Position numbers and translations under genes: made by a program. 47,385 nucleotides of DNA, taken from Gnetum montanum. Taxonomy: Eukaryota > Streptophyta > Gnetopsida > Gnetales > Gnetaceae. Under the pieces are notes generated by a model. That model searched no databases and had not been told where the DNA came from. It saw nothing but the letters and a program-made list of their open reading frames with translations. The DNA is taken from NCBI GenBank assembly GCA_015680685.1, contig MNCI01022152.1, positions 3,793-51,177 of the forward strand, given 5' to 3'. This document shows positions 1-9,864 of this stretch, one piece after another (position 1 is the first letter of the stretch; each line of letters opens with the position of its first letter).

Positions 1-126
1 AAATGTGCAATATTCAAGGCTCTAGTGTTCAATTTACCATCACCTTTATTCTATAATGCAAAGGAAGTGGAACCATATCAACCAAAACACATCATCTCAA
101 GGAAATTCCCTATGATGCTTGGATGA

Positions 127-640
127 TGATAGGTGCTAATGGAAACTTATCAAAAAAAATAAAAGTTTTTCTATGGCTCATTAATCATGCTACCATCCTA
201 GTCAAGGTTGAATTAAGATGATGAGATCTACAAATTTAGGACACTTGTCCAACATGCAAGTACGCTTCAAAAACTTGATAGCACTCAGCTTTTGAGTGTG
301 TGTTCACTATTTTGATGTGGCACAGTACTGGGATTGAATAGCCAAATATTTTAATTGGAGACCAGATAGCAAAAACTATCCTTTAGTGCTTATGGAAGGT
401 ACATAATTAACTGGTGTTCAGAAAAGTGCCATCTCCATTTCCAACAGAGGTGGCTATAAAAGGGTTTAGACTATGGAGAGAAATGGTTGCTATAATGGGT
501 ATGATGCCAACCTTAAAAAAATCTTGTTGCCATTTCTAGGAGAATACAGAGCTATGGAACCTAGTGCAATGGGTTGGTGGACAAGGTTTTTTCCAAGCCT
601 ACTAGGGGATCCCCACTTGCTAGATGGCAAATGTTTTGCA
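127..640 (+). pseudogene. Decayed LINE 3' end (zf-RVT region)
   Basis: One forward frame from about 138 reads like the zinc-binding domain that ends plant L1-type LINE ORF2 proteins: a KIKVFLWLINHA stretch, then CPTC and a later HSAFEC segment, with several in-frame stops. The same motif order appears at 29360-29540 (LWLINH, then CPTC). The DNA at 365-640 resembles 29570-29880 closely enough to align by eye ('ttagactatgga', 'ttttttccaag' blocks). It is therefore a second, truncated copy of the LINE family seen at 27060-29937. No start and no intact frame remain, so it is non-functional. The family assignment is from domain motifs only. Confidence 0.6.
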
Positions 641-689
641 ACTTAGTAGGATATTTTCATAGTTTTCTAAGGGGTGATTATTGAGTTGA

Positions 690-1060
690 TTGAGGAAGCA
701 CTACCTAGGGTTTTGGGGATGTTGCTAGACAATCAAATAGTAGACCCAATAATGCATGGGCTAGGGGACACCTAGAATTTCTTTCTTGGGTTGTACTCAA
801 GGACATTTAGTGGTCAAATTCCTAAGTTTGCACTACCACCATTATGACAGTGAGTGGTTGAGTTTGTTGAAAGGTCCTTCGTAAAAAAAAGTAATGGTTG
901 GAAACTCCAAGGATTTCATTTTTCACTTTTGAAGTGCCTAAAAATTGGGCAAACTATGAATATCCTTGAGTTCTGTCTAGCATCATTGCAACGAAGAAGG
1001 CCTAGAAGACACTCAAGGCTTATCCTCGCCCTATGATGTGCATCTTACCGAACACTCAAA
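690..1060 (+). repeat. Repeat segment shared with 41400-41745
   Basis: Blocks such as 'gggttttggg' and the run ending 'acactcaaggcttatcctcg' at about 1008-1028 align with 'acactcgggccttatcttgg' at about 41710. They occur in the same order and orientation and precede the coiled-coil pseudogene in both places. Coding potential is broken. It is a middle piece of the same repeat family. Confidence 0.5.
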
Positions 1061-1237
1061 ATGCGAGATATGGATCTAGCAGATATGATAACTTAATGTA
1101 CAATGTACAGGTGATGCCAAAGTTCATCTATTATTTAGTAGATATAGGCTCTTGAGGGTTTTTTTGTTTTAGATATTATGGCAACCAAACAAACTAGGTA
1201 GGTTGGGGATTTGCCATAGGACATTCAAACACATGAT

Positions 1238-1665
1238 GACTTAACAAAATAGGCCAAGAGGGATATAAAGGATGCTACTCAGGAAGCTAGATCATACAAC
1301 CATTGTGTGTAAGAGGTCAAATGGGAAGCTTAGAAGGCCATCTTCTAGTAGCAAATGGAAGAATTTTGTCTACATCATCAGGAAGAGCTATGTTGGAAAT
1401 AGATAGCACAAGTAGCAACAACAACAGAGCTAGAGGAGTGAATCTGGTAGGAATTGAATGAAGAGATCGAATAGAAGAAGGTGCAACAAAAGGAGGCTGA
1501 GAGGATGATAGAGGCACAAAACGAGCAACAGTGTTTGGAGGAATAGGATAAGAAGGAGTAGCTAAATCAAGTGCATGAATAGAATGCAACTAGGTGGTTA
1601 ACACGGGAAACTACCCCTACATGTGGCTAGATATCAACTGAAGCAAAACTTGGACAAACCTAAGG
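1238..1665 (+). pseudogene. Gln/Glu-rich coiled-coil pseudogene, copy 1
   Basis: Read from 1238, the frame is rich in E, K, Q, A and L in heptad-like spacing, typical of a long coiled coil, and ends with an N-A-T-R-W-L-T-R-E segment. It contains eleven TAG, one TAA and one TGA before position 1640. A paralogue at 41889-42330 keeps the same C-terminal block as E-Q-N-T-T-T-W-L, with CAA where this copy has TAG, so at least that TAG stood for glutamine. I do not recognise the family. It may be a gag-like or structural protein of an extinct element. It is clearly dead. Confidence 0.5.
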
Positions 1666-2180
1666 CAACATATTGGGATTGCTTTTGCAAGCTTGCACCT
1701 TGATGGAAGGGGTACTAAAGAAGAACAAGTGTAGAAAGCTAAGGATTTTAAGAACTTCTAGGAGGTAATTGCTTTTGTGGAGTCATCAAAACTCCATCAG
1801 CAACTAGACTTATTGCATGTCTATACTTAGCCACATTATAGTTATGCTCAGCTTCCTCATCAATCCCATAGAGTGGGGGATGTGTGACATGGATTGGGTC
1901 TATGTGGGTTATGGATCCTACCATCCTAGATGGGGTCTTTTGATTAGTTTTTTTGCTTTCATGTTGGTCTTTTTTCTTACAATTTGTGTTTTTGCCTGGT
2001 AGTTAGCCCTAGGGACACCAAAAGGTGTTAGCTCAATGGGATATTATTTGGCATTCATTCTTAATGTTTCTTCATTGTTGAGAATATGGTGTTTGGGGGG
2101 CACTTGACTAACCCCATTTTTGATGGGGGATGGGTTCTCCCCCAAAAACCCCACCCCTTTTATATGTTGTGGGGTGGGTG
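1666..2180. repeat. 3' tail of the coiled-coil repeat family
   Basis: Non-coding sequence with long G and C runs (about 2092-2170, 'ggggggcact' and 'ggggttctccccc'-like blocks). The copy at 42490-42930 has matching elements in the same order (a 'ggggggcacttg' block, then T-rich sequence). No promoter or gene is visible. Confidence 0.4.
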
Positions 2181-2500
2181 TTACTTCCATATTTTGTGTT
2201 GATCTTCCTAGGTAGGGTTTATCCCTAGATTGAAAATATTTCTATTTTATTTTAAAATACATCCCCAAAATTTTTCCCAAAAAATTAAATATATATTATA
2301 ATTTAAAGCTATAAATCAAATAGAGGTAAGGAAAGAAATGTCCTAATTGACTTGAAACCTATAAGGTTGCTACTACCTAATCATCATACCAATAAAGTGC
2401 TTTATGCAATGCAAACATTGTCATCCTATAGGAAATTAAGCATTGAGATCACTCACTCATAATGCTAAGCCACAAAATAATTGCAACTGGGTCATCCCAT
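2181..2500. other. AT-rich spacer, nothing recognised
   Basis: AT-rich, nearly CpG-free sequence. No frame, repeat or RNA structure was recognised. Confidence 0.5.
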
Positions 2501-3175
2501 AGTAGATTCCTACCTTTTTCCCTTACAAATCTTGTTAATGAGATACCCATGGATTCTCAATAACCAATGAGACAACAACATCAAACACAAGTCCACTCCT
2601 TGGATGGCCAAACCTAATTCTATGCTTCACCTTAGTCAACATGCTACATGTACAACAATGACATAGAGATGGTCTAAAGAGGGAGAAGAAGATGTAAAGC
2701 TTAACTGGACTAGAGAGGAGAAAAGGAAAATCCAACATCACTAGGTCCCAACCAAAAATTCAATTAGCTCATTGAAAAATTTGAGAATTTACCACACTTC
2801 ACAAGAGATCTTCTGATGGTTCCCTTCACCACTACTCACCCAATCAATAAGGATAGTCCTTCAAGTCTCCTTTCAAAGATGGAATGTAGCACCATAACTT
2901 CCAATGTCATCTAGTCTGAATTATTTTGTAGTTAGACCATTTATGATGTTAGATTGAGTGAAGTGTTGTAAATTCATATAGAAGCCCAAGAATATAGTTT
3001 GGTTTTCTTCCCTCTTTACACATATGTAAGGATGCCCTAACATGATCTTTTTTTATCTTTGAATTAGGACTTAATTGAAAGCAACATTTGACTTCACTAA
3101 AAGTTCCTCTAAGAATGAATTATAGGTCTTCAAAGTCACTAAAGTTAGAATAGTGCAATGATTTATGGTCAACGA
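2500..3175 (-). repeat. Old repeat, inverted relative of 24575-25300
   Basis: The reverse complement of this stretch aligns in order with 24575-25300. Shared blocks include 'tttgaagacct', 'gggaagaaaaccaaac', 'cttgggcttct/cttaggcttct' and 'attgattgggt', diverged by many transitions. The repeat runs right up to the left edge of the giant retrotransposon, but the DNA beyond that element's right edge does not continue it. Probably a fossil LTR or other repeat; no coding content was seen. Confidence 0.55.
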
Positions 3176-3733
3176 TGTAAATGGACGACCGCGAGGATAA
3201 CGCCAAAACGCCGAAAAGATGCGAATCGGGAGCAAAAATCGTGCAATTTGCAAAGATCAAAGATCTATGTTTCAATGCCAAATAGAATGCGTGGCTGGGT
3301 GTATACAATGTTACAGTGGGAGAAAACTCTCAACAAATTGAATACAAAGATGAGCACAAAACAACAAGAAAACTGCCTAGACAGAAGTCTGATCTACCTT
3401 TTGGACCAAAGCTTAGGTGCAGGAATGGTCAAGCTCTGAAGTCTAACGATCTTCGAACCGATAGGACCTGCTAACCGGGCAAGACAACTCTGCAATTTCC
3501 GTTCTGCTTCTCGGCTTCAGATAGATCTGCTGTTGGGGCTCGGGTGCGCTATGTTCTGTTCCTGCTAAGGGATGGTTTCTGCTGCCAAGAGGTTGCTCTT
3601 GTTTCTCTGTTTCAGGGCGATAAGTGTTCCCTTGCTCAGAAAATGCTCTTGTCCTCTTGGTCTGTTGTCAAAAGTGATAAGTGCTCTGGTGCTCTATTAA
3701 CTTGTCTTCTTGCCAACTGCTCAATCCTTTTTT

Positions 3734-3754
3734 GTTGTTGTTGTTGTTGTTGTT
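3734..3754 (-). repeat. (AAC)7 tract at predicted transcript start
   Basis: A run of GTT on the plus strand reads as AAC repeats in the sense RNA. It lies about 35 nt downstream of the TATA box and just after a GGGGG run. The same tract is in the other LTR at 19754-19774. Confidence 0.8.
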
Positions 3755-3781
3755 CCCCCTTTGTATATGTATCAACCGGGG

Positions 3782-3789
3782 TATTTATA
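3782..3789 (-). promoter_or_regulatory. TATA box of the 3' LTR
   Basis: TATAAATA on the minus strand. It is conserved at the equivalent place in the other LTR and oriented to drive element transcription on the minus strand. Confidence 0.75.
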
Positions 3790-3791
3790 GG

Positions 3792-3835
3792 CCGCGACAT
3801 GCGCAACCCTGATGATGTGGGTCCGAATGTCGCGG
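3792..3835. promoter_or_regulatory. Inverted repeat next to the LTR TATA box
   Basis: Perfect 9-bp arms CCGCGACAT (3792-3800) and ATGTCGCGG (3827-3835) immediately upstream of the TATA box in element orientation. The right arm is mutated in the other LTR. Possibly a protein-binding site; function unknown. Confidence 0.4.
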
Positions 3836-4015
3836 ATCCTGTTGACCTGCTCCTTTTAAGTCGAACTGCAACTACGCACAACACGCTCATTTGCGTGCGG
3901 TGCGTGTGAAGAGCAGGCCCATGATAAACGTGTCTCGGCTGTGTTTGCGCTCATTCGCGTTGTGTTGCGTGTATGAGCGCAATCTTGATATAACAACCAC
4001 GTGCTCAGGCTTGTT

Positions 4016-4052
4016 TTACGCTGATCACGCAACTGTGCGTGACGCAGCGTAA
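4016..4052. repeat. U3 palindrome TTACGCTG...CAGCGTAA
   Basis: Nested arms TTACGCTG/CAGCGTAA and CACGCA/TGCGTG around a short loop. The copy at 20036-20072 keeps the outer arms but has lost the inner ones by transitions. Confidence 0.55.
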
Positions 4053-4183
4053 ATGAGCGCGCACTTGCATTCTGACCTACGCACGAGTACGCATCGCCGC
4101 ATAATGTGCGTAAAGATCAGTTAGTCAAGCGCCGTGCGAGAACAAGTGCCAACCCGTCGTGTCTCTCTAGATTTTCCCCTTAA

Positions 4184-4505
4184 CTGTCCTGGAGCTTATT
4201 ACGCGCATCACACTGCCGTGCGTGATAGAGCATAAACTTGTCCTTAGACAAATTCGGGGCGTCTTCACTGTCTTGGAGCTTATTATGCTTATCACGCTGC
4301 CATGCGTGAGAGAGCGTAAACTTGTCCTTGAACAAATTTGGCTTTAACCGTCTTCGGAGCTTATTACGCTCATCACGCTGCCGTGTGTGATGAAGCGTAA
4401 ACTTGTCCTTAGACCAATTTGCCTTTAACTGTCTTCGGAGCTTATCACGCTCATCACGCTGCCGTGCGTGATGGATCGTAAACTTGTCCTTAGACAAATT
4501 TGAGA
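4184..4505. repeat. U3 tandem repeats, four ~81-bp units
   Basis: Units begin near 4184, 4267, 4347 and 4428, each with 'ctgtctt-ggagcttatta', a TCACGC...GCGTGA hairpin and 'taaacttgtcctt'. They lie upstream of the TATA box in element orientation, where enhancer repeats are common. The equivalent array is at 20204-20525. Apparent reading frames across these units come only from the repeat periodicity. Confidence 0.8.
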
Positions 4506-4570
4506 TGCGTTCTTGCTCAAATTACGAATCTTCGCCTGAGGCCGACCCGTAATTTTCATGGTGTTTAAAT

Positions 4571-4584
4571 GGCCCCTCTTTGTT
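4571..4584 (-). promoter_or_regulatory. Polypurine tract of the giant element
   Basis: On the minus strand AACAAAGAGGGGCC ends two bases before the 3' LTR. This is the expected place and composition for the plus-strand DNA synthesis primer, though the final CC is not purine. Confidence 0.55.
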
Positions 4585-5625
4585 GACGGTTAGAGGACGT
4601 ACCCGAAGAACGTCGACAAAGAATGCGAAACACCGGATTGGTAGAAGCAAGGGCAACGTTCCTCCATGACTACTCAGGTATTGCTCCGTTTACGTAGAGG
4701 GAGAAGGCTTGCGAGTAGGAGAGGTAGAAGGGTGTAACTGGAAACAGGTTCGGGGAAGATGCAAACGGTGTGTTTATTAATGTCAACAGGAATGCTTTCA
4801 AACGAGCGTAGCAGGTCAATATGAGATATCTCTGTTACAAATTGTAGCAGGAATGCGTGCAAAAGGAGCGTTGCACATCACTTTTGCGATGTCTCTGCTA
4901 GCGTGGGTGCGAAAAATAAAGATTTGCATATGTAACACTGCGTATGGGAACTGGGTGGTGGGGAAGAAGGGAACAAGGATGAAGTGTAGACGCGTGTTGG
5001 GAAGAAATGTGCAAAACTGAGTGGGTGGGCAAACCTGAGCAGCCATTTCAGCACGTTGTTGTACTTCGCCACTCAGATGTGCACACCTTTGAATGACATC
5101 CTCCGATTTAAGCAGCCTGCAACCACAAAAGAAAATAGAGGACGCCATTGCTTATAGACAACAGACGAGGTTCTTGGAGCCAATGCTGTCGGATGTTAAT
5201 CAGAGCCAATGTACTGTCAAGATGAAGCCAGAGCACGCGGGGGGCGCCGCCAATCCTGATGATTCGGCCTTGCATATCGTCGCGAAAAGGCATCGGATGC
5301 AGTGCAGCTCGCTGGTCGCACTGGGAACTGGCCAGATGAATTTGCGAAGCCAGCGTCCGATGGCGATGATTGGCGGAGACTCGCAGAGCCGTGACCAACG
5401 AGGGGTTCTTTGGGGCTCCTGCTAACGAGGCTAAACTCCCGGAGCTACTTCCACCGCGGTGGACGCGGTGGCGGCATCTCCGAGGGATCAGTAAGATGCC
5501 TCTGTGCCTGTCCGAGGAATCAGTAAGATGCTGGAGGGTGGGGACGCCGAAGCTGTCTCAGCGTCCCACCCGGTTGGCTGTGCAGCTGTGTCCAAGATGA
5601 TCCCGCTCGCTTGATGCATATGAAT
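4585..5625 (-). other. Region between polypurine tract and tandem array
   Basis: About 1 kb inside the element with no convincing gene. Short frames occur on both strands without recognisable domains. From about 5225 it becomes GC- and CpG-rich. Near 5480-5535 there is a repeated block ('cgaggratcagtaagatg', two copies about 42 bp apart). It could be an untranslated trailer or a captured fragment of unknown origin. Confidence 0.5.
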
Positions 5626-6109
5626 CCCAGTTTTGAGTCCTGGTAGACTACTGTTACCGGTTTTAAGTCCCAGTAGACCATGGTCCCTGTTTAAAGTCCG
5701 GGCGGACCGAGAAGTGCTAGTTTTTCATCGTAGCGGACGGTGGATAGGCTGGTTTAGGGTCTCAGCAGACCGTGCTGTGGATGTCAGTTTTACGTCATGA
5801 CCCAGGGACAGATCTGTGCTAGTTTTACATCTCAGCAGACGGCTGCTTACCTATGCCAGTTTAGCGTCGTGGTGGACGCATGCAAAGGGTGCCAGTTTTT
5901 CGTCTTGGCGGACCTGTACAACAGTGCTAGTTTTACGTCGTGGCGGACGGTAACCACTTGCCAGTTTAGCGTCGTGGCGGACGCGTGCAAAGTATGCCAG
6001 TTTAGCGTCATGGCGGACGGTCGGTGCCAGTTTAACGGCGTAGCGGACGTGCAGTGCCAGTTTTACGTCGTAGCGGACATGTGATGCCAGTTTAACGTCG
6101 TAGTGGACG
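5626..6109. repeat. Tandem array A, ~15 degenerate copies
   Basis: About fifteen copies, 28-36 bp apart, of a motif with core AGTTTAACGTCGTAGCGGAC. The array lies directly downstream of the integrase stop in element orientation. Copies nearest integrase (5850-6109) are most alike; those toward 5626 are degraded. The core is related to the motif of array B (14046-14545), 16 of 20 positions by eye, and to a lone copy at 9745-9768. Frames across the array are periodic artefacts. Confidence 0.85.
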
Positions 6110-6146
6110 ATAGCCGTCATACCTGTTGTCAACACCGTCGTCGCTG

Positions 6147-7208
6147 CTAGATGAAGTACCGCTTTAGATACAAATGATTCACAGGATTTGCCAGCTCATT
6201 GCCGTTAATGTCTGCCAATTTGAACGCTCCGTTGTTGTATGCGTCGGTCACCAAGAAAGGGCCTTCCCAATTTGCAGAGAACTTGCCTGCTGGTTCACGC
6301 ACAGCCTTGAGAACCAGATCTCCTTTCTTGATCGGATGCTGCTGAAGATTGTGATGATGCTTTTGCCCCTGCTTATCCTGATATCTTTCAATTGCCTTAA
6401 GAGCCTGTATCCGCTTCTCTTCCAATGACTCCAAATCCGCTATCCGAGCCTCGGTGTGTTGAGCCTCATTTATAACGGTGAAGAGGACCATCCTCAGAGA
6501 AGGGATCTGCAACTCGAGATGTAGCACCGCCTTAGATCCGTAAACCAGGCTATAGGGCGTACTACCTGTAGCTGTCTTACACGTAGTACGATATGCCCAT
6601 AGCACATAAAGGATCTGTTCATGCCACCGCCTTTTGTTGCCGTCGAGCATTTTCTTGAGTAAGTTGATGATAATCTTGTTTGATGCTTCAGCTTGACCAT
6701 TTGCCTGCGGGTAGTAAGGGGAGGAAAACGACTGTCTGATGCCTAGGTTGTCACAGAAGGATTTGGTATCCACGCTGCTAAACTGTGGCCCGTTATCGGT
6801 CACAATAGTCATTGGGAGACCAAATCGAGTTACTATGTTGTCCAAGATAAAATGGCAAACCTGTTGAGATGTAATTTTCTGTAGGGGAACGGCTTCTACC
6901 CAATTCGTGAAGTACTTGGTAGCGGTAATGATGAAGCTATGTCCTGCGGAAGATTTTGGCGCAATGGGTCCGATAATGTCTATTCCCCATTGTTGGAATG
7001 GCCAGGTTATCTGCGTCGTGTGCAACTCTGTGGGTGGCACGTGGATAAGATTTGCATGACGTTGACACGTGTCACAGGTCTTAACCTTTGTCAGACAATC
7101 CCTTTCCATGCGCAGCCAGTAGTACCCTAGGCGACGGATTTTTAGGGCCATAGCCCATGGTGCTACGTGGCCGCCGCACAGTCCCTCGTGAACTTCGTTG
7201 ACAATGTG
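6147..7208 (-). other. Integrase region of pol
   Basis: Downstream of the TAG at 7211-7209 in the same frame. A His-His zinc pair (EVHEG, CGGH) and CDTC form the HHCC N-terminal domain. The catalytic triad is D in WGIDIIGP, D in VTDNGPQF and E in NGQAEAS. A WEGPF segment and the YLKRYF end resemble the gypsy C-terminal GPY/F module. No chromodomain is seen, as expected for Tat. Length is ordinary, so only the upstream stop disables it. Confidence 0.9.
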
Positions 7209-7502
7209 CTATGCTTGGTCTGTGTTAACGCAGGTGAGCAACACGCCATCAAAGGAGCGTCTATAGAGAGTACTGTCTCCGATGATGATGTAGTGCCTAG
7301 CACGTTTACGGGTTGCGTCTTTTTGTGCGTGCGTTAAAGCAGCTGGTAACTCACCCTGTAAAAGATAAGATTTGATGTGATCATACCACTCAGGCGTGCT
7401 TTCCTCGGTAAGAGAGGAGATTTGCACCGTCTGAATGATAGGATCTGCGCAATTTGTAATCAATGCGGGGCAGGTGTTAAACAGGTGCGACGGTACGTGT
7501 AA

Positions 7503-7886
7503 ATCCAGAGTGGCAAGTGCGTCGGCCAGCGTGTTGTCAGCTCGTGGGACGTGCTGGGCGTCGAAGGTCATAAATCGCTTCAGGAGGTCTTTAGCCTGAT
7601 CACAGTAGGGCTGCAAGTGTACCGCCTTGCAGGCGTAGACTCCAGTGATTTGATTTATGACCAGCATCGAATCGCCCCTAACTTCCAGATGTTGAACATC
7701 GAGTTCGCCTGCAGTTAGTAGTCCCCTGAGGAGCCCCTCGTACTCTGCCACATTGTTCGTACAAGGGAAGGTCAATCGGTAAGCGTGTAGACGCACATCC
7801 TCAGGTGAGAGCATAAGAACAGTGGCTGCACTGCCGCCTCTGGCTGTTGAAGCGCCATCGAAATACAATGTTGCTTCGAGGCCTGC
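7503..7886 (-). other. Second, archaeal-type RNase H domain
   Basis: Within pol, after the degenerate first RNase H. FDGAS, AEYEG, GDSML and ADALA supply the four acidic catalytic residues (D, E, D, D) in the right order. A second, intact RNase H between RH and integrase is a known hallmark of Tat-lineage plant retrotransposons. It presumably does the RNA-strand removal that the first domain no longer can. Confidence 0.85.
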
Positions 7887-9622
7887 CGAAGCAGGGCTTA
7901 AACTATGTACATGTTCGTCGGGAAACTCTGGTTCTACAGTGGCATGGCTGTCAATCAGTGAGGTTGTTAACTGGTCGGCTATCGCTTGGCCCTTCGTAGA
8001 TGACTGGCTAATGTAGTGGAGGTCGAACTCCGCGGTGATAGCCTTCCAGCGAGCTATTTTGCTACTTTCGTGTAAACTATGTGTGATGGCTCTAAGGATG
8101 TTATTTTTGCAAATAACGTTAACCTGGCTACGAAAAAGGTAATGCCTACATTTCTTGAGCATAAAAACTAACGCTAAGCAATTACGCTCAACATCATTAT
8201 ACCTCGTCTCGTACGTACATAGAGCGTGACTTAGATAGTAGATGGGCATCTCTGATCCGTCATCTCTTCTCTGACAGAGCAACGCTGCTATTGCTACGTC
8301 CGAAGTGGTGAGGTAGATGAAGAAAGGTAGGTCCCTTTGTGGCAGGAAGACTGTTGGCAAATGCTGCAGTTCTTGTTTCAGACTGTCAAACGCACGCTGG
8401 AAATCGTCGGTCCATTCAAAATTAACCCCCTTTTTTAGCAAGTGCTGCATGGGATGTAATTTGTCGGTTAATCTTGAAATGAACCTGCGTATGAATTGCA
8501 ATCGTCCTTGTAACCCGCGGAGTTGCTTGAGGTCTGTGGGAGGCTGTAACGCGACAATGGCTTGGACCTTATCAGGGTCAACTCGTATGCCGGTTTCAGA
8601 CACCACAAACCCCAGCATGCGTCCGGTTTTGACTCCGAATACGCACTTCTTTGGGTTAAGCCGGAGCTCGTGCGTGGCGCATCTTTTAAGGACCAGCTCC
8701 AGGTCCTCTGAATGATCTTCCGACTTCAAAGACTTTATAGCTATGTCGTCTACATAATCATTCAGCCTCCCTAGGAGGTAGTCGCTAACGATGTACGTCA
8801 TGGCTCGCTGGTACGTTGCTCCGGCGTTCTTCAGACCGAAAGGCATCATGGTGTAGCAAAACGTTCCCCAGGGTGTCATAAAAGTTGTTGTCAACTGATG
8901 TTCTAGGTTAATGTGAATCTGGTTATAGCCTGAAAAGCCATCCATGAAGGACAGAAGCGCATGCCCAGTTGTTGTATCCACTAGTTGGTCGATACTCGGC
9001 AGTGGGAAGTTATCCTTGATTGTAGCTTTGTTCAAATCCCGGAAGTCTATGCATATGCGTATGCCCCCGGTCTTCTTTGACACAACCACAATGTTGGATA
9101 CCCATTCTGAATAATCGACCGCGCGTATGAAACCAGCCCGATATAGCTTGGTGATTTCATCACGCACTGCTAGCGCGATCTCTGGTTTGATTTTGCGTGC
9201 CTTTTGCCTGACTGCCTTGATCTAGGGGTCAAGGATGATATTATGCTGGACTAGTCTAGGATCTAACCCAGGCATATCCTCATACGACCACGCGAAGACA
9301 GTGATGTTGTCTTGCAGGACTTGCATTATTGCGTTGCGCATTTTCTCGTCTAGTAAGGAACTGACTTTAAGCGTCTTGGTCTCACCCCTGTGCGTAACGA
9401 TAGGGACCTCACAAAGGGGGTCCTCAGTTATGTCTCCGGACTCCAGGTCTAGCGTACGCGTCGACTGCTCTGGCCTTTCTGGGGACATTTCTGATGTAGC
9501 TATAGTTACGCCTGCTAAAGGGGGGCAAACGTCGATGAGTGTGGAATCAAATTGCCTAACTAAGTGCCTGTATGGGCCTGTCAAAACTAGAGGTGTTGAA
9601 AGTGCGGCGTCCATCCTTCGTC

Positions 9623-9632
9623 TGTCCTGCAA
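9623..9632 (-). promoter_or_regulatory. Candidate splice acceptor before RT
   Basis: On the minus strand a T-rich run ending TTTTGCAG/GACAG puts an acceptor AG at 9628-9627, in the open frame and just downstream of the TAA that closes it. Ogre/Tat elements are known to remove an intron between protease and RT. I found no strong matching donor near 14851-15000, so this is tentative. Confidence 0.35.
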
Positions 9633-9744
9633 AATCGGCAAGTGCGTAAATGGTTAGGAGACAGATGACGGGATGTCGCCAGACGTGGCATGCTAACAGA
9701 GAATGTGTAATCAATGTAACCCGATTACGAGGCGATAATATGGG

Positions 9745-9768
9745 ATAGTTTAACGTCATTTCGGACAG
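9745..9768 (+). repeat. Lone copy of the array motif
   Basis: AGTTTAACGTCATTTCGGAC (9747-9766) matches the array A core at 17 of 20 positions by eye. It lies between the start of pol and the promoter of the opposite-strand gene. Confidence 0.6.
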
Positions 9769-9797
9769 ACGAGCGTGCGATATCCACCAAATTAATA

Positions 9798-9809
9798 CCG
9801 AAATTTCGG
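9798..9809. promoter_or_regulatory. 12-bp perfect palindrome upstream of antisense gene
   Basis: CCGAAATTTCGG, 56 bp upstream of the TATA box at 9865. It may be a dimeric factor site; no factor can be named. Confidence 0.4.
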
Positions 9810-9816
9810 ATTCCGT

Positions 9817-9829
9817 TTCTGGAAAGTTC
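9817..9829 (+). promoter_or_regulatory. Perfect heat-shock-element match
   Basis: TTCTGGAAAGTTC fits the TTCnnGAAnnTTC consensus at all nine fixed bases, 35 bp upstream of the TATA box of the opposite-strand gene. Such a match is expected about 0.36 times by chance in 47 kb of random sequence, but rarely this close to a TATA box. Binding is inferred only. Confidence 0.45.
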
Positions 9830-9864
9830 CGCTTAAATCTGGGGTCAAGTCGGCAATTTTCGCG

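Larger units (their letters stand above)
3176..4568 (-). repeat. 3' LTR, truncated at its outer end
   Basis: Matches 19194-20588 almost base for base. In element orientation it begins at 4568, with TT where the other copy has the canonical TG, and stops at 3176, about 199 bp short of the full LTR end seen at 18995. Left of 3176 the sequence is unrelated repeat DNA. It contains the TATA box, an (AAC)n leader and four U3 tandem repeats. Confidence 0.92.
6147..9653 (-). pseudogene. pol: pol: RT, RNase H, aRNase H, integrase (two TAG breaks)
   Basis: One minus-strand frame from 9653 to the TAG at 6149-6147, broken only by TAG at 9224-9222 and 7211-7209. An in-frame TAA lies just upstream at 9656-9654. 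The order is an N-terminal lead ending in the VFAWSYEDMPG motif of plant gypsy pol; reverse transcriptase with SFMDGFSGY and the YVDD catalytic box at 8756-8745; a first RNase H that has lost its key acidic residue (TTSD where a DASD-like motif is usual); a second RNase H; and integrase with a GPF-type C-terminal module. No own ATG is obvious at the frame's start, which fits expression by splicing to gag-pro. Both breaks are consistent with CAG-to-TAG changes. All polymerase and integrase catalytic motifs remain, so decay is recent. Confidence 0.93.

Noticed and set aside
3544-3909. Plus-strand 121-codon frame inside the left LTR
   Set aside because: Runs against the element's transcription, spans the TATA box and GTT tract; the matching frame is broken in the other LTR.
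4180-4497. Minus-strand frame with a repeated SKDKFTLHHARQ-like peptide
   Set aside because: It is the translation of the ~81-bp U3 tandem repeats; period and position match the DNA repeat, with no start context or domain.
5797-6135. Overlapping frames on both strands with repeated CQF and DVKLA peptides
   Set aside because: Artefact of tandem array A; units are DNA repeats of varying spacing, not a protein.
9235-9657. Plus-strand frame opposite the pol N-terminus
   Set aside because: Shadow of the minus-strand pol frame; no domain.
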